Positions 1 to 6,677 of a stretch of 8,496 nucleotides of DNA are shown piece by piece. Numbering within the stretch: position 1 is the stretch's first letter; every line of letters begins with the position of its first letter. The stretch comes from Alphaproteobacteria bacterium (GTDB taxonomy: Bacteria > Pseudomonadota > Alphaproteobacteria > CAISOG01). The notes beneath the pieces were generated by a model. It searched no databases and had not been told where the DNA came from. It saw only the letters and a list, made by a program, of their open reading frames with translations. Both the position numbers and the translations under genes were made by a program. The DNA is taken from the NCBI GenBank assembly GCA_018883285.1, contig VEQJ01000040.1, forward strand, positions 1 to 8,496, read 5' to 3'.

Positions 1-212
1 TGGCGGCGGCGGCAGCCATGACCGCAGGGGCGATAGGGCTCGCTGGCGGCGCAATGGCGGCTGGCGGACAAGCCTTGGCGGCTAAGGGTGGTGCAGCAGC
101 AAAAGCTGGTGAAGCCTTAAAAACAGCAGGAAAGATCGCTGATCAGGCCAGTAAGGTCGCAGAAAAAGCTGGAAACGCTGCCAAGCAAATCAGCAAACAA
201 ACAGATTCTTAA
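1..212 (+). CDS. C-terminal tail of an Ala/Gly/Lys-rich protein (5' truncated), possibly TrbL/VirB6-like
   Basis: The reading frame is open from the left window edge (first full codon at base 3) to a TAA at 210-212, so only about 70 C-terminal residues are visible. An ATG at 18 is in frame, but it sits inside an alanine run that continues upstream, so it is probably an internal methionine. The first half is Ala/Gly-rich and mildly hydrophobic. The second half is an Ala/Lys-rich amphipathic stretch with heptad-like spacing, ending in KQISKQTDS and likely helical or coiled coil. Such low-complexity tails are common at the cytoplasmic end of TrbL/VirB6-type secretion proteins. The next gene starts one base after this stop and looks VirB6-like, so a second secretion component is a reasonable guess. 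Composition alone cannot prove it. The reading frame is well supported; the function is weak. Confidence 0.55.
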   Translation, partial: AAAAAMTAGAIGLAGGAMAAGGQALAAKGGAAAKAGEALKTAGKIADQASKVAEKAGNAAKQISKQTDS

Positions 213-213
213 A

Positions 214-1620
214 GTGGAAGTAACTCAGCCTATAATGACTAGTTCCCTATCATTATCACAAGTTTTTAACAGGCGTGGCCTGATGCTGGCCATCATGGTC
301 TTGCTGCTGCTTATCTGTCATCAACCCGCCCTTGCTGAAGAATCCACGGGCCCCAACAACACGCCAGGCACCAACAGTGGGGCTGCTACACCAGCCGACA
401 TGTACAACACCATGATGTACAGCTGTTGGGCATGCCCAATCAGTGCGATGATGGTGGATGTGGCCTATGGAATGGGTAATGCGATGTTTACCTTTTTGGG
501 GGGGGCGGTTACCCGCCTGATCGCCATAGCGCTTGCCTTATGGCTGTTGTTTCAGGCGGGCAAGCTGATGATGCCCTTTGGTGCGATGGACAGCGTGGCG
601 GGGCTGGCCAACAAAATTGCCACCCGATTGGCGATTACCCTGATGGTGTTGGCGGCGTTGGGCAGTTTTGACTTTTTTAACAAATACTTTTTTGAACCAG
701 CCATTTCCTTTGGGATGCGCGGCGGCCATGCCATGTTGGAAACCGTGTTTGGCGGATCCGACCCCCTAATCGTGCTGAATGCACCCTATGATCAGTTTAA
801 TCCGTTGCGCAAACCCCTACGTACAATCAAATCAGCCTCTGGCACCACGACCGAGGCCGTGGTTGGCCCCGAAGGCCAGGTGTTGGATTGTGCCAATATT
901 AATTTTGGTGGCAGCAATCTGGATGAGAAAAAGGCCAATGTCAAAAACGCCCTAAACTGCCAATTCTATGCGTTGCAACGGGCGGTTGGGGTTGGCATTG
1001 TGGCGGGCATTTCCTCCATGCAAAAAATTCAATGGGGTACCCCACCAAAAGGTTGGGATTGGTGGTTGGCGGGTATTGTCATGACCCTTGTTTACGGGTT
1101 TGGCGCGCTGATTGTTGGGCTGTACATGATTACCTATTTGTTTCGGTGGATGTTTGTGGCGGTGATTGCCCCGCTGGCCATTGCCGCCTATGCCCTGCCC
1201 TTTGGGCGGGCGCCCGCCAAAATTTGCATCAGCGCCCTGATTCACTCCGCGATTGGCTTTATCATGATTAACGGTCTGGTTGCTATCAGCATTGCCATGC
1301 TTAGCGTTGGATTCACCCAAAGCCTGGGCAGCAAGCCAGGCGCCAGTGCCCCCACCGATGGCGGCGCGGTGGTTACAGACATTATCGCGGGCCCCCTTAG
1401 TGGTCAGGGCAACAGCAACTCTTTCGCCGCGCCAGGCTATTGGATCATGTTGGCGGCGGGGATTGTGTTAATCATGTTCGCCCGTCGGGTTGAGGAATGG
1501 GCAGGTCAATATGTCACCGGTACCTTTAGTGCGGATATTGGCCAGTCCATGGTGGAGGAGGCGGTCTCCAAAGGAAAAATGGGGGCGGCGGGCGCCTTTG
1601 GCATGCTGAAGAAAATTTAG
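214..1620 (+). CDS. VirB6/TrbL-like type IV secretion inner-membrane protein
   Basis: A polytopic membrane protein of up to 468 residues, judged to be VirB6/TrbL-like, the inner-membrane channel component of type IV secretion systems. A signal peptide is visible: Arg-Arg at 20-21, a hydrophobic core at about 24-38, and an ALA cleavage site near 39-41. A CWAC motif follows at 71-74. Further hydrophobic segments lie near 92-115, 136-152, 284-327, 339-366 and 409-423. The most family-like part is 300-332: a membrane helix, an Arg-Trp turn, then VAVIAPLAIAAYALPFGR, matching the 'APL...FP' core of VirB6 proteins. The hydrophilic stretch 175-255 contains Cys226 and Cys249 and is probably a periplasmic loop. 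The start is uncertain. GTG 214 couples directly to the preceding stop but has no clear ribosome site. ATG 235 (residue 8) has GGAA upstream at a rather long spacing, and ATG 283 (residue 24) would still keep the signal core. No other secretion genes are visible downstream, where an IS remnant intervenes. Confidence 0.72.
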   Translation: MEVTQPIMTSSLSLSQVFNRRGLMLAIMVLLLLICHQPALAEESTGPNNTPGTNSGAATPADMYNTMMYSCWACPISAMMVDVAYGMGNAMFTFLGGAVTRLIAIALALWLLFQAGKLMMPFGAMDSVAGLANKIATRLAITLMVLAALGSFDFFNKYFFEPAISFGMRGGHAMLETVFGGSDPLIVLNAPYDQFNPLRKPLRTIKSASGTTTEAVVGPEGQVLDCANINFGGSNLDEKKANVKNALNCQFYALQRAVGVGIVAGISSMQKIQWGTPPKGWDWWLAGIVMTLVYGFGALIVGLYMITYLFRWMFVAVIAPLAIAAYALPFGRAPAKICISALIHSAIGFIMINGLVAISIAMLSVGFTQSLGSKPGASAPTDGGAVVTDIIAGPLSGQGNSNSFAAPGYWIMLAAGIVLIMFARRVEEWAGQYVTGTFSADIGQSMVEEAVSKGKMGAAGAFGMLKKI

Positions 1621-1631
1621 GCATCGCTGAA

Positions 1632-1651
1632 TTCAAGTTTGAAGTGCAACA
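1632..1651 (+). repeat. IS30 terminal inverted repeat, left end (downstream of transposase)
   Basis: TTCAAGTTTGAAGTGCAACA. It matches the reverse complement of 2724-2743 at 15 of 20 positions, including 12 consecutive bases at the inner side (TGAAGTGCAACA). It begins 11 bases after the stop of the VirB6-like gene. The true outer tip could lie a base or two further out. Confidence 0.8.
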
Positions 1652-2678
1652 AGGTGGATATTTGGGGTGAAGGCCTCAAGAGGGGTGAGCCAGTTGAGGC
1701 TTTTGCGTGGTGTTAAGTTATGGTTTAAGATGGTTTCTTGATAATCCTCCTTAGAAATTTTCTTTATATCAGTTTTGCGTGGTAATTCGCGACGCAATCG
1801 ACCATTAGTGTTTTCAATTCCTCCTTTTTGCCAGCTGGCGTAGGGGTCACAAAAGTAAATAGGCATGGCAAGTTTTTTGGTTGCGAACAGATGATTGGCA
1901 AATTCTCTTATTATTTAGGGGGCGTTATCAACCGTTAGGGTTTTGCGCGCCGCAAGAGGCAAATATTTAAGCGATTTAATCAACGACTTAGAGGTCACTG
2001 ACGCTGATTTGCTAGCCAGGGGCATGCTAAGCGTGACCATCGTTTTGCTTTTTTACAACATGGGCACGAACCACCAGAGCCTGTTGGCTGTTGCGGCAAA
2101 AAGCCATCAAATCGCCCTCCCAATTTCCAAATTGTTGTTTACTATCAGCATCTTGAGGGCGGTCATGGATGGAAACCCGATCCGAAATCCTGGCGCCCCC
2201 GCTGTAGCGGTATCGCCACGTTCGTTTAGCCTTTCGACGACAGAGATGCTGCCAGATCTTTTCATCTCGTTGTTTTTTATCGTAAATCCAGCTATAGATG
2301 CTCTCCACGCTTATCATTTTAATGTCATATTGACGGTGTTTTAGAAAGCCAGAAATCTACTCTGGTGACCATAAATCATAAATAGTTCTGTCTAACACCC
2401 ACTCTTTAAGTGCAAAATCGCGATCCAATCGTCGCCCCCGCAATCGCGCCGAAGGTGTCTCTTTTGTTCTCAAGCGCCGAAGGGCTGGCCCGCGCTTTTT
2501 GCTGCGCTCTTTCTGGCCAATAATCGCCTTTTACGGTCTGATTACGTTTTAATTCACGATAAACTGTGCTTCTTGTTCGCCCTAATGCTAAGGCAATCTC
2601 CGCTATAGAGGACTCCGATTGCCTTAGCCGCGCCATCTTCTCTCTTTCGTCCAAGCTTAATTGTTGATACCGTCTCAT
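1633..2678 (-). pseudogene. IS30-family transposase, broken by two frame changes and two stops
   Basis: Three minus-strand frames each hold one part of a single IS30 transposase of about 349 codons, the usual length. The N-terminal part, from ATG 2678 with AAAGGCG just upstream, has a helix-turn-helix (ERE...IAEIALALGRTRSTVYRELKRN). Between about 2470 and 2420 the reading moves to a second frame, LDRDFALKEWVLDRTIYDLWSPE. A TAG at 2357-2359 then replaces the usual Gln of 'SPEQI'. That frame continues through ESIYSWIYDKK to GNWEGDLM. Near 2040-2060 it moves to the third frame (TMVTLSMPLASKSA, LTVDNAP), where a TAA stands at 1915-1917. The reading resumes with EFANHLFATKK and ends YFCDPYASWQKGGIENTNGR. 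The DDE triad is still encoded: Asp at 2111-2113, Asp at 1927-1929 and Glu at 1813-1815, but never in one frame. No active protein is expected. Confidence 0.88.
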
Positions 2679-2723
2679 TTGCAACGCCTTTCTGTGCTTG
2701 TTTTTCCAAACCGCACTCTAAGG

Positions 2724-2743
2724 TGTTGCACTTCATTTTAGAA
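2724..2743 (-). repeat. IS30 terminal inverted repeat, right end (upstream of transposase)
   Basis: On the minus strand it reads TTCTAAAATGAAGTGCAACA, the partner of the left repeat. It lies about 45 bases upstream of the transposase start, the normal arrangement for this family. The coding remnant on the plus strand becomes open exactly at this end: a TAG at 2739-2741 inside the repeat closes the frame leftward. Confidence 0.8.
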
Positions 2744-2858
2744 CCTAGCAGGTGATGCGGCAACAGGGTTAACACTCTTAACCACCGAAGGTGACAAATC
2801 GCAAGTTCCAGAATTGGTTATTGAAGCATTGCACGCTATATATAGGCAGTCCAAATAA
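2742..2858 (+). pseudogene. Orphan C-terminal coding remnant next to the IS right end
   Basis: The plus-strand frame starting at 2742 is open from the IS inverted repeat to a TAA at 2856-2858, giving about 38 residues. It begins NLAGDAATGLTLLTTEGDK and ends VPELVIEALHAIYRQSK. It has no ATG or GTG in frame and only one internal TTG (2814). Upstream it is closed by a TAG (2739-2741) inside the IS repeat. The residues look protein-like, with an acidic turn and then a well-formed amphipathic helix (PELVIEALHAIYRQS), as in a normal C-terminus. I read it as the tail of a gene cut by the IS, but I do not recognise the family. Only 11 bases separate the VirB6-like gene from the other IS end, so the missing 5' part is not there. 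It was probably lost by deletion or by recombination involving the IS. It could instead be a chance open frame. Confidence 0.5.
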
Positions 2859-2886
2859 CAAAAACCCTTTATCCCATAGGATAAAG
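2856..2886 (-). terminator. Rho-independent terminator of the liv operon
   Basis: Read on the minus strand, a perfect 8-bp stem CTTTATCC / GGATAAAG (2879-2886 with 2867-2874) closes a 4-base loop. It is followed by GG and then TTTTTGTTATTT. It begins 19 bases after the livF stop codon, which is the right place and direction to end the liv transcript. The plus-strand side has no T-run, so it is not an obvious terminator for the left block. Confidence 0.8.
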
Positions 2887-2905
2887 ACGTTAGGTAATCC
2901 CCCCC

Positions 2906-3610
2906 CTACGCCATGCCCAGATAGAATTGCTGAACATGGGGGTTTTGGCGCAGGCTGTCGGCGGAACCCTGCATCACCATGCGCCCCGTTTGCATAACAT
3001 AGGCCTGGTCGGCCAGCTGTAGTGCCAGATGGGCGTTTTGTTCCACCAGCAGCAGGCTGATCCCCTGCCGATTTACCTGGCGCAGGGCGGCAAAAATCTG
3101 CTGCACGATAATCGGTGCCAGCCCCAGTGATGGTTCATCCAACACCAACAGGCGCGGACGGGCGACCAGGGCGCGGGCGATTGCCACCATCTGCTGCTCC
3201 CCCCCCGACAGGGTGCCGGCCATCTGCCCCAAACGGCTGGCCAACACGGGAAACAGGCTGGTCACCTGCTCCAAATCCTGTTGCCAATGGGTTTTGGGCT
3301 GGTGAATCGCCCCCATTTGCAGATTTTCCAGCACGCTCATGCGGGGGAAAATCCGTCGCCCCTCCGGCACGCAGGCAATTCCCAGGCGGCCAATGCGGTG
3401 GGTGGGCAAGCGGGTCAGGTTGACCCCCTCAAACCAAACCGTGCCCTCCACCGGCCGCGGCTGGTTAAACAGGCTCATCAACAAACTGCTTTTGCCCGCG
3501 CCATTCGCCCCAATCACCGCGACAATTTGCCCCGCCGCCAGGGTCAGATTGGCCTGCTCCACCGCTGCAATCGCGCCATAGTGCACGCTGATGTTGTCCA
3601 TTCTCAGCAT
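2906..3610 (-). CDS. livF: Branched-chain amino-acid ABC importer, ATPase LivF
   Basis: One of the two cytoplasmic ATPases that power import of leucine, isoleucine, valine and related substrates through the LivH-LivM channel. The 234 residues match the usual LivF length of about 235. All ABC motifs are intact: Walker A GANGAGKS at 34-41, the LivF-typical PEGRRIFPRMSVLENL at 82-97, signature LSGGEQQ at 134-140, Walker B LLVLDEP at 154-160 and the switch histidine at 194 (VEQNAH). The C-terminus ends in the common family pattern 'V..FYLG'. The start ATG at 3610 lies 3 nt after the livG stop, so translation is probably coupled; a GGAGG in the end of livG is a plausible ribosome site at long spacing. 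ATG 3601 (residue 4) is an alternative. It is the last gene of the operon, and a terminator follows. Confidence 0.95.
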   Translation of the reverse strand: MLRMDNISVHYGAIAAVEQANLTLAAGQIVAVIGANGAGKSSLLMSLFNQPRPVEGTVWFEGVNLTRLPTHRIGRLGIACVPEGRRIFPRMSVLENLQMGAIHQPKTHWQQDLEQVTSLFPVLASRLGQMAGTLSGGEQQMVAIARALVARPRLLVLDEPSLGLAPIIVQQIFAALRQVNRQGISLLLVEQNAHLALQLADQAYVMQTGRMVMQGSADSLRQNPHVQQFYLGMA

Positions 3611-3613
3611 GGG

Positions 3614-4447
3614 TTACACCGCCTCCCCCAAATAGGCCTTAATCACCGCAGGATTTTGCTGCACCGCTGCGGGCGTCCCCTCAGCGATTTTTTGGCCGTG
3701 ATCCAACACGATGACCTGATCGCTGATGCCCATCACCAAGCCCATATCATGTTCGATTAACAGGATGCCCAACTGGCGACGGGTGGGCAGGGCGCGCAGG
3801 TAGCTGGCCAACGCCTTACCCTCACTGGGGTTAAGGCCGGCGGCGGGTTCATCCAAACACAACAGCCGCGGGTTGGTGGCCAGGGCGCGGGCAATCTCCA
3901 ACCGCCGTTGCGCGCCATAGGACAACTCCTCAGCGGGGCGGGCGGCATCGGCCAGCAAATCCACCTCCTCCAACAATTGCACCGCCGTCATCAGCCCATC
4001 GGCATAGGCACGGCGAAAGGATTTCAGCCGCAACATCCCCGCCACGCAGCCCAAACTGGCGCGCATCAGCGGGCGGTGCAGGCCGACCAACACATTTTCC
4101 AGCACGCTAAGCTGGCCAAACAGGCGAATGTTCTGAAAGGTGCGGGCAATCCCCGCCCTGGCCGCGAATTGGTGACGATGCAGGCGGTGCAGTGGGATAG
4201 GTTGCCCATCCCGCTGCAACCACAGCTGCCCCGCGCTGGGGCGGTAAAAGCCCGTCAGGCAGTTAAACAGGGTGGTTTTGCCCGCGCCATTGGGGCCAAT
4301 CACCGCCGTAATCTGCCCCGCCGCCGCGCTCAGGCTTAGGTCGTTGACGGCCACCAGCCCGCCAAAGCGCATGGTCAGATGCTCGACTCGCAGCAGGGGT
4401 GCGGCAGCCGTCACGGCTTGCACGGCGGGACAATCAACCAAGCTCAT
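3614..4447 (-). CDS. livG: Branched-chain amino-acid ABC importer, ATPase LivG
   Basis: The second ATPase of the Liv importer, 277 residues from the chosen start. Walker A GPNGAGKT is at 51-58, and the LivG-typical ARTFQNIRLFGQLSVLENVLVG follows with the Q-loop glutamine near 105. The variant signature LSYGAQRRLEIARAL, in which Tyr replaces Gly as usual in LivG, is at 175-189. Walker B LLCLDEP is at 195-201 and the switch His at 233 (IEHDM). The start is ATG 4447, which overlaps the livM stop by one base (TGATG) and has GGAGG seven bases upstream (4455-4459). The open frame extends further upstream to 4543, but that part is a Gly/Pro-rich out-of-frame image of livM and is left out. About 20 residues precede the conserved LRVEHLTMRFGG, a slightly long N-terminus. 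Confidence 0.95.
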   Translation of the reverse strand: MSLVDCPAVQAVTAAAPLLRVEHLTMRFGGLVAVNDLSLSAAAGQITAVIGPNGAGKTTLFNCLTGFYRPSAGQLWLQRDGQPIPLHRLHRHQFAARAGIARTFQNIRLFGQLSVLENVLVGLHRPLMRASLGCVAGMLRLKSFRRAYADGLMTAVQLLEEVDLLADAARPAEELSYGAQRRLEIARALATNPRLLCLDEPAAGLNPSEGKALASYLRALPTRRQLGILLIEHDMGLVMGISDQVIVLDHGQKIAEGTPAAVQQNPAVIKAYLGEAV

Positions 4448-5733
4448 CACGATGCCTCCTCCCCCACCCTGCCCTGCGCCGCCGCCAACAGATCGGGGCG
4501 CGGTTGGCGGATCAGGCCGCCGGGACGCTTCACCATCACCCACACGATCGCCGCACCAAACAGCAACAACCGATAATCGGCCAAATCCCGCAACAGCTCT
4601 GGCAACAGTACCAGCAGCATGGCGGCCAGCACGACGCCCGCCTGACTGCCTAGACCGCCCAGCACCACCACCGCCAGCACCAAGACCGATTCGTTAAAGG
4701 TAAAGCTTTCGGGGCTGATAAACCCCTGGCGCGCGGCAAAAAAACAGCCCGCTATCCCCGCCAACGATGCCCCCACCATATAGGCCGCCAGCCGCAGTCG
4801 GGTGACGTTTAGCCCCAGGCTGACCGCCGCCACCTCATCCTCCCGCACGGCCTCCCACGCTAAGCCCAGCGGCAGTCGGCGCAGGCGGCGCAACGCCCCA
4901 TACACCATCCCCACCAGCAGCAGGATGATCAGGTACAAAAAGACAATCCGCTGCAACGTCGAAAACTCCACCCCCAGCCATTCGTGAAAGGCGATCTGCC
5001 CCGCGTTCGGGCTGTTGCTAAAGCTGATGCCAAACAGGCTAGGGCGGGCGATACCGCCAAGCCCCGCTGGCCCGCCCGTGACGCTTTGCCAGTTAATCAG
5101 CACCAGCCGCACCATCTCCGCAAAGCCCAGCGTCACAATCGCCAGATAGTCGCCGCGCAGCCGCAGCACGGGCAGGCCGACCAGCAGGGCGGCAACGGCG
5201 GCGATCAACGCGCTGAACGGCAATCCCCACCAGAACGACAGCCCCCACAGCTGGTTGGCCAGCGCGTAGCCATAGGCGCCCAGCGCGTAAAAGGCGACAT
5301 AGCCCAAATCCAACAACCCCGCCCATCCCACCACGATGGTCAGCCCAAGCCCCAGCAGCACGTAGATCAGCACGCTGGTGGCCAGATCAATCGGGTAGCG
5401 CCCCACCCCTGGCAGAAATGGCAGTGCCAGCAGCAGCAGTATCAGCGCCATACCGCCCAACCGTTGCCCCCACCCCTTTGCCATCGGCGACAGTCGGCGC
5501 AAACGGTTCCCGCGCCACAATTTTGTATCGCTTAGCGCGACGTGCAACCGTTGCAGCGCAATCGACAACAGCTGCCCCCCCACCAACGCCGCCAACAGCC
5601 ACAGCGGCGCGTACCAGCGATAGACCAGGCCGTTGGCGCCCATCTGCAACAGCAAAAACGGGCTGGCCAGCAGGGTTAGCAGCAGCGGCCAACCGATAAC
5701 CCGCAACAGCCAGGATTTGCACGCCATCGCCAT
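4447..5733 (-). CDS. livM: Branched-chain amino-acid ABC importer, permease LivM
   Basis: An inner-membrane permease of the Liv/HAAT importer that pairs with LivH. It has 428 residues, close to the E. coli LivM length (425), so it is the long form: an extra hydrophobic N-terminal region (about 8-60) precedes the core. Core landmarks are GLGLTIVVGWAGLLDLGYVAFYALGAY-type sequence at about 128-153, GDYLAIVTLGFAEMVRL at 194-210, TGGPAGLGGI at 219-228, the cytoplasmic ATPase-contact segment WEAVREDEVAAVSLGLN at 303-319, and RPGGLI at 403-408. About ten hydrophobic segments are apparent. ATG 5733 starts 2 nt after the livH stop, with AAGG seven bases upstream. A second ATG two codons later is possible. 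The stop overlaps the livG start. Confidence 0.94.
   Translation of the reverse strand: MAMACKSWLLRVIGWPLLLTLLASPFLLLQMGANGLVYRWYAPLWLLAALVGGQLLSIALQRLHVALSDTKLWRGNRLRRLSPMAKGWGQRLGGMALILLLLALPFLPGVGRYPIDLATSVLIYVLLGLGLTIVVGWAGLLDLGYVAFYALGAYGYALANQLWGLSFWWGLPFSALIAAVAALLVGLPVLRLRGDYLAIVTLGFAEMVRLVLINWQSVTGGPAGLGGIARPSLFGISFSNSPNAGQIAFHEWLGVEFSTLQRIVFLYLIILLLVGMVYGALRRLRRLPLGLAWEAVREDEVAAVSLGLNVTRLRLAAYMVGASLAGIAGCFFAARQGFISPESFTFNESVLVLAVVVLGGLGSQAGVVLAAMLLVLLPELLRDLADYRLLLFGAAIVWVMVKRPGGLIRQPRPDLLAAAQGRVGEEAS
4455..4459 (-). promoter_or_regulatory. Ribosome binding site deciding the livG start
   Basis: GGAGG on the minus strand inside the last codons of livM, seven bases before ATG 4447. 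It selects that ATG over the longer open frame and supports coupled translation of livM and livG. Confidence 0.7.
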
Positions 5734-5735
5734 CG

Positions 5736-6677
5736 CTAAACCTTACTGACTTCGGGGCGGCCAAACAGACCGCTGGGGCGCACCAACAACACCAGAATCA
5801 ACAGCGAAAAGGCGGCCATATCCTTATACTCCCCGGGCAGATAGCCTGCCCACAACGCCTCAACCAGGCCGATAATCAGCCCGCCAACCACCGCGCCGCT
5901 CAGGCTGCCTATCCCGCCCAACACCGCCGCGGCAAAGGCCTTAAGCGATGCGTTAAAGCCGATCATAAAATCCACCACGCCGTAGTGAATCATCACCAAC
6001 ACCCCCGCCACCGCCGCCAAGGCCGATCCCAACACAAAGGTGGTGCCAATCACCCGATCGGTCGGCACCCCCAAAATCGCCGCCATCTTCAGATCCTGCG
6101 CCACCGCCCGTTGCGCCCGCCCAACACTGCTGCGGTTAATCAGCCAGCTTAAACAGGCCAGGCAGAACAGGGTTGCCCCCCAAATCAACAGCTGGCTATG
6201 ACCAATGGCCAGGGTGAAATCGGGCTGCCCCGCCACCGGCTGTTGCCACAGCACCAGATTGCTGGTGAACAGGGGTTGCAGGGTTTGCACCCGCGCCCCT
6301 TGCAACTGCTGTACCGCGTTTTGCAGGAAGATTGACACCCCAATCGCGGTAATCAGCGGCGCCAACCGCGGCGCACCCCGCAACGGGCGATAGGCCAGGC
6401 GCTCAATCGCGCTGCCATAACCGGCGGTTATCAAACAGGCCATCACCAACATGACGGGCAGCACCAGCCAGGGGGCGGTAATGCCCAACGCCGTCAACAC
6501 GCCCAGGGTCAACACCCCCAAAAACGCCCCAATCATGTAAATATCGCCATGGGCAAAATTGATCATGCCCAAAATGCCATACACCATGGTATAGCCTATC
6601 GCCACCAGCGCATACACCGCGCCCAAGGTTAACCCGTTCAGCAACTGTTGGCAGAAGTACAAAAGAGTCAGCGACAT
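5736..6677 (-). CDS. livH: Branched-chain amino-acid ABC importer, permease LivH
   Basis: The other permease of the Liv importer and the first gene of the operon, 313 residues from the chosen start (E. coli LivH has 308). Near the N-terminus it carries NGLTLGAVYALVAIGYTMVYG and INFAHGDIYMIGAF. Further on are PRLAPLITAIGVSIFLQN, the cytoplasmic ATPase-contact segment RAVAQDLKMAAILGVPTDRV, and GGIGSLSGAVVGGLIIGLVEAL, ending in RPSGLFG. All are LivH hallmarks, and seven to eight hydrophobic segments are apparent. ATG 6677 is chosen because its MSLTLLYFCQQLLNGLTLG aligns directly with the start of E. coli LivH. The ribosome site there is weak. The frame is open upstream to GTG 6815 (ATG at 6809), which would add 46 residues including a hydrophobic stretch; see findings. 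No livJ/livK binding-protein gene is adjacent. Confidence 0.93.
   Translation of the reverse strand: MSLTLLYFCQQLLNGLTLGAVYALVAIGYTMVYGILGMINFAHGDIYMIGAFLGVLTLGVLTALGITAPWLVLPVMLVMACLITAGYGSAIERLAYRPLRGAPRLAPLITAIGVSIFLQNAVQQLQGARVQTLQPLFTSNLVLWQQPVAGQPDFTLAIGHSQLLIWGATLFCLACLSWLINRSSVGRAQRAVAQDLKMAAILGVPTDRVIGTTFVLGSALAAVAGVLVMIHYGVVDFMIGFNASLKAFAAAVLGGIGSLSGAVVGGLIIGLVEALWAGYLPGEYKDMAAFSLLILVLLVRPSGLFGRPEVSKV

Larger units (their letters stand above)
1632..2743 (-). mobile_element. Decayed IS30-family insertion sequence
   Basis: An element of about 1.1 kb bounded by imperfect terminal inverted repeats and filled almost entirely by one broken IS30-type transposase gene on the minus strand. 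The left end (1632-1651) reads TTCAAGTTTGAAGTGCAACA. The right end (2724-2743), read on the minus strand, is TTCTAAAATGAAGTGCAACA, which shares the inner block TGAAGTGCAACA exactly. The transposase stop codon (1633-1635) lies inside the left repeat. No 2-3 bp target duplication can be recognised (GAA on the left, CCT on the right), so the flanks have changed since insertion. The element is clearly more AT-rich than the liv genes to its right. It separates a secretion-type gene from a coding remnant on the plus strand. Confidence 0.85.

Noticed and set aside
1943..2344. Plus-strand open frame of 133 codons across the IS
   Set aside because: It is antisense to the IS30 transposase, which is clearly recognisable on the minus strand through this stretch.
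2767..2783. Inverted repeat GGTTAA-CACTC-TTAACC just right of the IS
   Set aside because: It lies inside the coding remnant, has only a 6-bp stem without a T-run, and is not placed before any gene; probably chance.
2791..2997. Plus-strand open frame of 68 codons spanning the liv terminator
   Set aside because: It crosses the terminator and runs antisense into livF; the neighbouring frame ending at 2858 is the more protein-like one.
4448..4543. N-terminal extension of livG (32 residues, Gly/Pro-rich)
   Set aside because: It is livM sequence read in another frame; ATG 4447 has GGAGG at good spacing and overlaps the livM stop.
3115..5700. Many long open frames antisense to or shifted within the liv genes
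   Set aside because: GC-rich shadow frames with Pro/Arg/His/Gln-rich, non-family composition, overlapping intact liv genes.
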